A stretch of 13,974 bases of DNA from Planctomycetota bacterium. GTDB lineage: Bacteria > Planctomycetota > Planctomycetia > Planctomycetales > Planctomycetaceae. The notes below the pieces were generated by a model. The model saw nothing but the letters and a program-made list of their open reading frames with translations, searched no databases and was not told the DNA's origin. Position 1 is the stretch's first letter. Every line of letters begins with the position of its first letter. A program made the position numbers and the translations under genes. Shown in pieces: positions 1 through 8,400 of this stretch. The DNA lies in assembly GCA_024278285.1 (NCBI GenBank), contig JAJRTM010000326.1, positions 1 to 13,974 on the forward strand, read 5' to 3'.

Positions 1-765
1 AAAATCAGCAAAGGTGAAATGGCCCTGTCTGATTTGAGCGGAGTTACTGGAAGTTCTGAAATTGTCTATTTACTCTTTTCTGAAGGGTCAGTCTACGGCG
101 TCACCTTGAAGGATGCTGGCGAATTTGGGGCTGATGTTATTAAGGATACAGACAACGATGGCTTGATGGAGTTTGTGGATGCGTGGGATCAGCCGTTGCG
201 TTTTTATCGTTGGCCAACGCGGTTGATTCGGCCTAATGGATTGGATTCTAGTGGAGGGCTGTCAGAGCCAACAGACATTCTCTGGAATATGATTTCTTCC
301 TCACAGCCGGATAAACTCAGTTTCCAAAGAGACCCTGATGATTACACGGGTGGGATTTACAGAAATATGCAACTTCGGGTTAATCTAATAAAAGACCCCA
401 GCAAATTTGGTGGAGACATGCGGGATTATATGCACGAAGGAGATAGCAATAAACAGGACACAGGCAATGACGGAACAGGTGATGATGGCGCCCTTGCAAC
501 AACACTACACACACCGAATACTTACTTTTCGTATTTGATTATCTCTGCAGGGCCAGATTTATTGCTTGGCTTAGAGGAGCCGACCGACAGTGCAAATTTC
601 GGCCACTTGGCGCGCCCTGTCAGGGCTGTCCTGGATATTTTGGATAATGGCAGTTTAAGTCGCGATGAAAAAATCACTGCACTTTACGAAACCGATCCTA
701 ATCACACTAACTACACGGGCCTTGGTGACAATATCACCAATTTAATGCAGTTGGAGAAAAAATAA
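1..765 (+). CDS. GspG-like pseudopilin, 5' partial
   Basis: The reading frame is open from base 1 without an upstream stop, so the gene very likely begins outside the window and its prepilin signal and N-terminal helix are not visible. The ATG at 19 has no clear ribosome binding site and falls inside what looks like mature protein. The visible part carries an acidic turn (DTDNDG, codons 49-54 from base 1) followed by DAWDQPLRFYRWP, which resembles the D-x-W-G-x-P-x-x-Y segment of GspG-type major pseudopilins, where acidic residues bind calcium. Near the C-terminus, YLIISAGPD resembles the 'SaGPDg.fGt' ending common in planctomycete pseudopilins. Being first in a G-H-I-J-K-like order supports the call. 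The stop (TAA 763-765) overlaps the next start by one base, suggesting translational coupling. The assignment to GspG rather than another pseudopilin is inference. Confidence 0.7.
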   Translation, partial: KISKGEMALSDLSGVTGSSEIVYLLFSEGSVYGVTLKDAGEFGADVIKDTDNDGLMEFVDAWDQPLRFYRWPTRLIRPNGLDSSGGLSEPTDILWNMISSSQPDKLSFQRDPDDYTGGIYRNMQLRVNLIKDPSKFGGDMRDYMHEGDSNKQDTGNDGTGDDGALATTLHTPNTYFSYLIISAGPDLLLGLEEPTDSANFGHLARPVRAVLDILDNGSLSRDEKITALYETDPNHTNYTGLGDNITNLMQLEKK

Positions 766-1982
766 TGCGAACTGCGAATTCAGGCATAACAGTTAAACGT
801 GGTGGTTTTACGCTGATCGAACTACTGGTCTCGATTTCCATTTTGATTGTGCTAACCACATTGGCGGTTGGAACGTTTCGTCTGGGAATCGGCAACGAGC
901 GAGTCAGTGCTGCTTCTCGAATGCTTCAGGCAAAATTTGAAGGAGCGCGTTCGCGTGCTTATGGAAAATCTCAAATCGAAGGAAGACCTGTTCCTGTTGG
1001 AATTCGTTTTGTGTTGGATGAAACAACTCCCAATTTAGTGACTGGTTTTCAATACATTCAGGGGACTATCGATGACAACCCCAGGGGGAAGTTACGGTTT
1101 GTTGATTTAACGCCTACCGTTGCTGGGACTGTTCAAGGAATCCAGTATCGAGGAGCATACGACAACGATTCGCGTTCTTGGGTAGACTTAGCGAACAGCG
1201 GTCTGCTTCAAGCAGGCGTGAAAATTATTATTGATGATGTTCGCTATACAATTTCCTCGGAAAGATTCCTCCCTTCTGTTTACAATAACGAAACTCTTAA
1301 ACTTGTCGAAAATGTTCCAGGTGTTACGCGGTTGGCAGACCCCACGCCTGCAAATCAAAACCTTGGCAATACAGGACAGGGGGGAACGTATGAATTGGAT
1401 GTTTCAACGATTGCTTTCCCGATGCCGGGGGAAGATATTCAAAGTTTCCCGCCGGGAACGGTAATTGATTTAGCAAACAGCAAAGTACCCGACTCTTGGA
1501 AGAGAATTTTCGCATGGTCTTCAGGGAATAATTACCTTTTGGGCGATTGGATTATTGTGCAGACCAGTAACGGGTTGCGTTTTGGCAACGCGATTGCTGC
1601 GGGGATATCGGGAGGTACTCTTCCCGATTTAAGTGGTGCTTTTTTATCGGCAGTGCCTGATGGTGGAGTGACCTGGCGAATTCATGGCAGTTTGAATTTG
1701 GATATTATGTTTTCGCCACAAGGTGGCTTGCTGGGACCATTGGTTGCTGAAGGGGTCTTTCATTTTCTGCTGGCAGAGAGGATTGATACCGATGCAGGGA
1801 TAGATATCAGAGTTCCTGCTAACCTCGATAAAATTCGAGGGAGTTACCGTGTGATTACAATTTATACACGCAGTGGGAATATTAACGTCAGTGAAGCAAA
1901 CTTAAATGATGACAACCTGAACGGGAACATAGAAGATTCTGAGTTATTCAGGTTTGCGATTGAAGGAACTTCTGCAAAATAG
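765..1982 (+). CDS. GspH-like minor pseudopilin (prepilin-type N-terminus)
   Basis: A 405-residue protein with a short basic leader and a classic prepilin site, G14|F15-TLIE, with Glu19 at mature position 5, followed by a hydrophobic helix to about residue 37. Prepilin peptidase would cleave and N-methylate it, leaving it anchored in the inner membrane before assembly into a pseudopilus. The segment after the helix (RVSAASRMLQAKFEGARSRA) matches the GspH pattern of an amphipathic helix early in the mature protein. Residues 360-371 (SYRVITIYTRSG) look like the C-terminal strand of GspH-like proteins. An acidic, Asn-rich loop (DDNLNGNIEDSE, 382-393) resembles an EF-hand or dockerin loop. The start ATG overlaps the previous stop in TAATG. 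The protein is about twice the usual GspH length. A hairpin with a T-run follows the stop. Confidence 0.8.
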   Translation: MRTANSGITVKRGGFTLIELLVSISILIVLTTLAVGTFRLGIGNERVSAASRMLQAKFEGARSRAYGKSQIEGRPVPVGIRFVLDETTPNLVTGFQYIQGTIDDNPRGKLRFVDLTPTVAGTVQGIQYRGAYDNDSRSWVDLANSGLLQAGVKIIIDDVRYTISSERFLPSVYNNETLKLVENVPGVTRLADPTPANQNLGNTGQGGTYELDVSTIAFPMPGEDIQSFPPGTVIDLANSKVPDSWKRIFAWSSGNNYLLGDWIIVQTSNGLRFGNAIAAGISGGTLPDLSGAFLSAVPDGGVTWRIHGSLNLDIMFSPQGGLLGPLVAEGVFHFLLAERIDTDAGIDIRVPANLDKIRGSYRVITIYTRSGNINVSEANLNDDNLNGNIEDSELFRFAIEGTSAK

Positions 1983-1995
1983 TTTGCTGAGTGGG

Positions 1996-2018
1996 ATGGG
2001 AGGACTCTCCCATTTTTT
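1996..2018 (+). terminator. Intrinsic terminator or attenuator between the GspH-like and GspI-like genes
   Basis: ATGGGAG (1996-2002) pairs perfectly with CTCCCAT (2007-2013) around the four-base loop GACT. Six T residues (2013-2018) follow at once. It starts 14 bases after the GspH-like stop. It would end, or partly end, transcription inside the cassette. Confidence 0.65.
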
Positions 2019-2040
2019 AATACATAGCGGGCGTGGCAAT

Positions 2041-2057
2041 ATGAGTCTTGGACTCAT
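2041..2057 (+). promoter_or_regulatory. Small perfect hairpin upstream of the GspI-like start
   Basis: ATGAGTC (2041-2047) and GACTCAT (2051-2057) form a perfect seven-pair stem with loop TTG. No T-tract follows, so it is not a terminator by itself. It lies 22 bases before the preferred ATG and could stabilise the 5' end of a separate transcript. Its role is not shown by the sequence. Confidence 0.35.
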
Positions 2058-2079
2058 CATTTAAGCTGGGGTGGTCAGT

Positions 2080-3519
2080 ATGATGACTAATCAATTGATA
2101 AACAGTAAGTATGAAGTGAGTGGACGCTGGACGCGGGGCAAATCTCGCGACGGGGTTTCCCTTATTGAAATACTCATGGCGCTCATGGTCATGGGCGTTG
2201 GCTTGGTCTCGGTTGCAACACTGTTTCCGATTGCGATGCTGCGCTCGATTCAGGCGACTCAACTGACAAATGCAGCTTTGCTAAGTTCTCAAATTCAAGA
2301 TTACTTCAAAGCATTTCCTGACTTGGCCAGGAATCATTACGATAGCACGTTTGGCGTACCTCTTCGGCCTAATTTTGAATTTACTCCTGCCTCTATCACT
2401 TGGAACAGGCGGGGGGCTCCTGCGAATGTTGTCGATTTTAAAAATAATAGGTTATCAAAGAATTACACCACCATCATCGACCCAATTGGGATGCTCAATT
2501 ACAACGGGCCAGGCAATGCTGATGAATTCGGTTCAGACCCTCACGGGCTGCATGCGTCTGGTCCCAATTTTTATGCAGTGGATCGAACCAATGCAGGCTT
2601 TAATCTGGCTAGTGCGACTCAAAGAGAATTAGCTTTTGAAATGTTTACTTCCCGCGATAGTTGGAGTAATTATCTTTCCTCTGTTGCCGTGACAATAAAC
2701 TCTGCAACGGAATTAGCACTGACGGACGCCAATAATGGTGACATGACGACGTTTCAACAAATGATCACAGACAACGTTCCCGTGCGAGCCATTGTGGTAA
2801 ACTTTGCAGGCAAAGAATCGCATGTCAGTAATGTTGATAGCGTTAATGTTGGTGCAAAGACAATTACACTGTCAAATTCGCTTCCCAACAATGGTCTGTT
2901 CAATGCAATTCCAGAAGTACGGCTGCAAGTATTCGAGCCGCGTTATTCTTCGCTCATCTCAGTCCGAAAAATACTAACAACGTTGGGGGCAGACGGTCAA
3001 CCAGGGGTTGAGAATATTGATGACGATAATTCTGATGGCGATAACGATCCGTTGACAGGAGCTGACGGTTTTTATGAAATTGGTTGGCCCAATTCTGATG
3101 AAAGCCTTAACAATATAGATATAAAGAATGCCGATCTGGTCATCTTTTTTCGCAGAGATTTCTCACCATTTTCGGAGCAGGTTTATGGTGTTGAAAACAT
3201 GAGAAAAGGCTCACTGGGAGCTACATCGCAATCTGTCAAAATTTACTGGGACAGTACCAAGCCACTTTCAAAGCCATCGCTCAAGCCAGGTGGTTTTGTT
3301 TGTGATTCTGTAAACGGGTATTGGTACAAAATACGTAGCATTTTCGATGAAGAAGGTAGCGGGACAGCGCAGGTTCAATGGATCGGTGCTAATAACGACC
3401 GATATATCGAGATCGACCTTGAGACCCCGCCACAGGCAGATGCACGGTTCTTAATGATCTACAAAAACATCATTGAGGTATATCCCATTTCAATTCCAAA
3501 TCCATATAAGCGGCAATAA
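2080..3519 (+). CDS. GspI/PilV-like minor pseudopilin
   Basis: A 479-residue protein from the preferred ATG at 2080, which has GGGGTGG at 2068-2074 as a plausible ribosome binding site. A GTG at 2071 would add three residues. The prepilin site is G25|V26-SLIE with Glu30 at mature position 5, and a hydrophobic helix (ILMALMVMGVGLVSVATLF) leads into AMLRSIQATQL, the PilV/GspI pattern. The remaining roughly 400 residues are far longer than classical GspI (about 120-130 residues). They include an acidic run, DDDNSDGDNDP (314-324), that could bind calcium, and a C-terminal block rich in aromatic residues. By position it would form part of the I-J-K tip complex. A terminator-like hairpin upstream separates it from the GspH-like gene, so it may have its own promoter, which I could not identify. 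Confidence 0.78.
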   Translation: MMTNQLINSKYEVSGRWTRGKSRDGVSLIEILMALMVMGVGLVSVATLFPIAMLRSIQATQLTNAALLSSQIQDYFKAFPDLARNHYDSTFGVPLRPNFEFTPASITWNRRGAPANVVDFKNNRLSKNYTTIIDPIGMLNYNGPGNADEFGSDPHGLHASGPNFYAVDRTNAGFNLASATQRELAFEMFTSRDSWSNYLSSVAVTINSATELALTDANNGDMTTFQQMITDNVPVRAIVVNFAGKESHVSNVDSVNVGAKTITLSNSLPNNGLFNAIPEVRLQVFEPRYSSLISVRKILTTLGADGQPGVENIDDDNSDGDNDPLTGADGFYEIGWPNSDESLNNIDIKNADLVIFFRRDFSPFSEQVYGVENMRKGSLGATSQSVKIYWDSTKPLSKPSLKPGGFVCDSVNGYWYKIRSIFDEEGSGTAQVQWIGANNDRYIEIDLETPPQADARFLMIYKNIIEVYPISIPNPYKRQ

Positions 3520-3564
3520 GAGTTGAGGCTTAAATTATTCGCACGGGGCTATAGGACAGGCAAG

Positions 3565-5394
3565 ATGATTGGTAGGTACTCGAAGATGTTCCATTCGAAA
3601 AATAATTCGCAAACGTTACAAAACCGTTTCGGCTTTACCCTCGTCGAAATGTTGGTTTCTGTCGGGTTGTTGATTGTTGTGATGACGATCTTTGCAGAGA
3701 TATTTTCTATCGCCGTCACTACCATGACGCGCCAAAAGGGGTTGGCTAATAACGATCAACAGGCGCGCACCGCGTTTGTTGCCATCGATAACGACCTCAA
3801 GCGAATGTCTTACCGTGCCATCGACGGGCAACAAGGGATTGTCCCTTTAGTCCCTGGACTGAATTATAATACCGAGAATGCTGCCCCGGAGCAGTTGGGT
3901 TACTTCTACTATTCGGAAAATGATCCTGATGACGTTACTGACGATGTTTTACAGTATACGATTCAGGGAGAAGCTCCTACAAGTTCTCGCTATTCAGGTC
4001 AAGATATTGATTATTACGGAAAGGCTGAGGCAACTCTTGGCTCAGTAAATTATCGTGATCAACCGGTCTGGGATGATGGTTCCCCTCTAAATGGAGTCTC
4101 TGTTTCTCAACAGGCTGAAGTGGCTTACTTTTTACGGCACGGCACTCTTTACCGCCGCGTATTGCTGTTGAGGGATGCAAATACGATCCCGAATGACTTA
4201 ATGGCTTTTGATAAAAATGACGAACAAAAAAAGGCACAGCCTGGACGTGTTAACGGCAGTGGGTCTGAAGTTGATTTAATGGACAGCTATCCGCCTGCCA
4301 GGAATTTCTACACCGATTTTGATTTCTCTGCCCATTATGGGAATTCACCCTACACGGGCAATCCTGTTGCGCTGTTTCACGGCACGTTGAGCAACACCAC
4401 CAATGTGACTAATTGGCCGCTGGGAGTGCCGCACTTTCGATTTGGACATAGCCCGACAACAGGCTACCCTCGTGAGTTTATGACCGATGGGACTGATAAT
4501 TACTTTCTTGGACGCTATACCCACGACGAAACTTCATCTCCCGCTTTTCAGTATCCGCACACCACGGCAGGTGGTGTTTTTGGCGGGACACTCAACTCAA
4601 GTGAAGTCAGTAGCTTCCTGGGAACGGGTCGCCTAAATACCATTTTTCCCAATGGCTCTCGCCGGGGGGAAGATGTCCTGCTGTATAATGTCCACAGTTT
4701 TGATATCGAAATATGGGATGAGTCAGTCAATGGGGGTGTCGGCGGATTTGTCGATATTGACTCGACAAAAGCACAAGACTTTGGTTCTAGAAATGGTACC
4801 AACCAGCACGCGCATGAAATCACCAACTATGGTCCTAGCAATGGAGCAGCCCTTAATAACATTAATGTTTTTGATACTTGGCATCCCGACTTTCCAGGCG
4901 CAGGCTTCCCTGCTTTAGCTGGATTGAAACCACCTGCAACACCATTGATAAGACACCCTAACGATGCAACTGTCCCCATCTATGTTCCTGCTGTGAATAG
5001 GGTAAACCGCTGGTCTCCCGGAGATAACCTGATAAATAATATGTACTGCTTTCCGACCGATGGCAGTGCAGACTATTCAAATTGCATTATATGGCAAGCA
5101 AGATTTCAGAATACGATTCCAGCGACTCCGACTCCAATCATAGGTGGGCCCTCAGGTTCTCCAACCGAACCTCTATGGGCACCTGCCAATGTCCCAACGA
5201 TAAATCTTCAAGCGGAAGTTTCTGTTAATGACCCGAATGATTATGATGGTAATTCAGCGAACAATCCCGATGTCATTTGGTATGCAGTTGATAACCGCAA
5301 ACCAATTCGGGCGTTACGGATTACGATTCTGTTTCGTGATCCCACAAGTAATCAGATGCGACAAGAAACGATAGTTCATTCATTTAACGAGTAA
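3565..5394 (+). CDS. GspJ/PilW-like minor pseudopilin
   Basis: A 609-residue protein from the ATG at 3565, preferred because AGGACAGG (3553-3560) sits at good ribosome-binding distance. An in-frame TTG at 3523 would add 14 residues but lacks a comparable site. The prepilin motif is G23|F24-TLVE with Glu28 at mature position 5 and a hydrophobic stretch to about residue 48. Next comes QQARTAFVAIDNDLKRM, matching the GspJ/PilW pattern of an early helix after the anchor. The C-terminus (PIRALRITILFRDP, then RQETIVHSF) resembles the final strands of GspJ-like proteins. Classical GspJ is about 200 residues, so this version carries roughly 400 extra, rich in Asn, Gly and Pro. It would pair with the GspI- and GspK-like products at a pseudopilus tip. 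The gap from the preceding stop is 45 bases, consistent with one transcript. Confidence 0.78.
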   Translation: MIGRYSKMFHSKNNSQTLQNRFGFTLVEMLVSVGLLIVVMTIFAEIFSIAVTTMTRQKGLANNDQQARTAFVAIDNDLKRMSYRAIDGQQGIVPLVPGLNYNTENAAPEQLGYFYYSENDPDDVTDDVLQYTIQGEAPTSSRYSGQDIDYYGKAEATLGSVNYRDQPVWDDGSPLNGVSVSQQAEVAYFLRHGTLYRRVLLLRDANTIPNDLMAFDKNDEQKKAQPGRVNGSGSEVDLMDSYPPARNFYTDFDFSAHYGNSPYTGNPVALFHGTLSNTTNVTNWPLGVPHFRFGHSPTTGYPREFMTDGTDNYFLGRYTHDETSSPAFQYPHTTAGGVFGGTLNSSEVSSFLGTGRLNTIFPNGSRRGEDVLLYNVHSFDIEIWDESVNGGVGGFVDIDSTKAQDFGSRNGTNQHAHEITNYGPSNGAALNNINVFDTWHPDFPGAGFPALAGLKPPATPLIRHPNDATVPIYVPAVNRVNRWSPGDNLINNMYCFPTDGSADYSNCIIWQARFQNTIPATPTPIIGGPSGSPTEPLWAPANVPTINLQAEVSVNDPNDYDGNSANNPDVIWYAVDNRKPIRALRITILFRDPTSNQMRQETIVHSFNE

Positions 5395-5462
5395 GGCCTC
5401 ATCAATCGTGAGGTCTATCAGGCAATAATCCTTGAGGCGGGCCGGTCTCGGGAGTGTAAAAG

Positions 5463-8400
5463 ATGAAAACAATGAATAAGAAGTACAACTTACAAAAACA
5501 CAGGGGGCATTCATTAGCCTCTAATGAGTTGACGCCAAAGAAAAGATCTGGTGGGGCGGCCTTGATCGTTGTTATCGCAATGACAGGCCTACTGATGTTC
5601 CTCGGCTTCTTCTTCTTCTCGTTCGTCGGAGCCGAACGAAATAGTGCGGGCTGGTTTGCAAGTTCCAGCCGTAGCGAAATAACTGAAGGTGATTATTTTG
5701 ATTATGCGATGCAGGGGATTTTGATTGGGCCGACGGATGATTTGCGTAGTTCTGCGTTATATGGGCGGAAGTATTCGATAATCCCGAACATGCTTGGTTC
5801 GTTTGGCCCTGATTTGCGGCCGAACAGTATGCAGCCTTTTACGGGGTCTGGGATTAATGTTGTTTTTCTGGATACGAATAACGATGGGCTCCCTGATTCG
5901 GGATCGTCTGCGTTCGGGTTCGATTACAATGCCGATGGTTTCCCTGAAGATACGGATCAAGATTCGAACGTTTTTGATCCAACCGCGGGGGGAACTTTTG
6001 ATGGCGATGATATTGTGATTAACTTGAGCCCGGCGGCTAATCGGGCGATTTCTGGAAGTGAGACATATCCGGTCAGCCCGTTGGGGTTTCAGAATCATCC
6101 GAATTATGTGCCTGATTTTGAGCCGGATGCCGGGTACACGTATCCGGATATCAACAGTCTGTTTCTGGGATATTTTGCGTTAATCGACGTGGATCCTTCG
6201 GCAGGTTCGGAATCGTTGCGGCGGGTTTGGATCCCTTCTTTTCATCGGCCTCAGTATTTGCCTCGTGATGAGACGGTTGATATTTACTCTTCGTTGACGT
6301 ACGCCAACCGTGTGCTTCGACCTCATCGGGAACATCTGGTTCGGTTGCGTTATCGTGATCCTGGCAACATCAATAATGTGCTTTCCAAAACAGTCAGGCG
6401 ATATGTAGCAGCCGGAGGGTTTGACGTAGTCACCGGGACCGCAGGTCCAGCAGTCGGCTTTCCATTTCCTAATTTCAATGTCGGTTCGGGGGGATACGAA
6501 GCGGGATTATGGACGGGCGGTTTGGCTCGTCATGCTGATATCTCTTACGATATAGATGCAGATAAATTAAGCATCAACGGCAAAGAAGCGATCCTGATGG
6601 ATTTGAATCATGGGGTTGAAATTCTGGGGGATGGCCGAAAACGAATTCCGATGTTTGCGATTACGATTATGGATGCCGATGGTCTGCTTAACTTGAACAC
6701 GGCTGGGAACTTGTACGGAGAGCCGACTTCGTTGGTACATAATTCCGGTGCAGGAGTCAGCGGGGCATTCGGGAACAGGACGTATGTGACGCGGTCGAAC
6801 TTTGGTCTTTCGATGGGGGAATTGAATCCGAGCCGGGCGTTTTATCGTCCGTTGGATCAACCGGGGGGGACACCTTCGCTACTTCCCAATACTTATCGAA
6901 GTATGTTTGGCATCGATATAACATCGTCTGCGGTTTCTCAGTTAGATATGTCGAACATGGAACTGGCTCGTTTGCTTATCGGCGTTGCAGATGGAGATAC
7001 AAGTAGCGATACCGATGTGGTGGCTGGTCGTTGGGGGGATTCGACCTTACTGGATAATGCTGTTTCAGTGGCACGGGGAAATGTTGGTAACTCTTCAGTG
7101 ATCACCGCACCACAGCCGCCTTATCCTGCATTCAGCCGATTTTCCAGTTCACTTTCTGCCGTCAACTTTCCCGTCCAGTTCCCTGCACCGGGGCGTCCTG
7201 GGATTGATGATGATGAAGACTATTTCACGGGAGCGGGCAAGGCTCGCATTCCGGGTGGGAATTCTTTCGATCCCGTTTTTGGTAACCTTGGCATTTCCAT
7301 TCCTCCTTCGGTTCATCCCAGCGATGAATTGGGGATTGGGCGCTACAGCTATCTTTCCGATTTCAGCTCTACGAATGCATTGCAGTTTGTTGCCCAAGGC
7401 AATCAGGGGGCACAAAGACGGGCAGCCAGTACGTCAACATTTAATCTGGCGTTAAAAGATACACATCAGAAGAATCCCGGTCGCTGGGTTGAATACGGGG
7501 TAAGCACTGCGTCTGCAAGTGCTGGTGATGTAGCTGGTTTTGAATATCAAATTCCGGTCGCGCCTGCTTCTGCCAGGCCAAATGTAACAGATACCTACAA
7601 CACAACAGTCACAACGCCTGTTGCAGGCGTCACGCCTTATTCGCAATCGGGGTTTGATGGATTGTTTGGCTGGGGCGAATTGAATCGGCACGTGCATCGC
7701 TTTTCAGTCAGTAATCGAGAATGGGGTTCTTATCTGGCGGATGAGCCGGACGAAATTGCGGTCGAACCTGCGTTTCGAAATTTGAATAACGATGCGTTGT
7801 TTTCTGTCAACGACATGGCTTTTCTGCATGTTTCTGATTTGGATTGGTCGAATATCGGTTCGCCGAACCGTCTGGAAAGATTGCTGGAATTTAATTTTGA
7901 ACGCCTGAGTGCCACCGAGTCAACAACCGGGTTTACGCCTACTAACGGCATGCTGGTCAGAAGCCAGTTTACGACTGATAGTTGGGATCGCTGGGAATTC
8001 GGGATGGCACGTGTGGCTGATACCGATAACGATGGTGATCTTCAGGATGAAATTCGTGGCTGGGAATTCAACGACAGATTTTCCAACCAGAATGCCTGGC
8101 GATTCCCCCCTTCCTTTTCGAATTCAGCAGGGGCCAACAATGCACCTTACCAGGTCAACGATCCAATTCGATACGCCGTTCGCCGATGGTTGACGATTGA
8201 GTATGCGAATGATCCGAAAAATGTCTTTAACCATAACCGACTTGATTTGAATCGATTGCTGACGTTTGTTTATGAAAACGGCAAGCCTGTTCTTCGACAT
8301 CGTCATTTGACACCGCATACGACTAACGGTGGTGTTTACGGTGCTCCGGGGGGATCAGATACGATTTCTGCAATGGAGCATCGAAATATTTTCGATCCAC

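Noticed and set aside
3523..3564. Upstream TTG start for the GspJ-like gene
   Set aside because: ATG 3565 has a much better ribosome binding site and gives a leader of normal length.
5395..5415. Hairpin after the GspJ-like stop (GGCCTCA with TGAGGTC, one G-U pair)
   Set aside because: No T-tract and a modest stem; not enough to call a terminator between the GspJ- and GspK-like genes.
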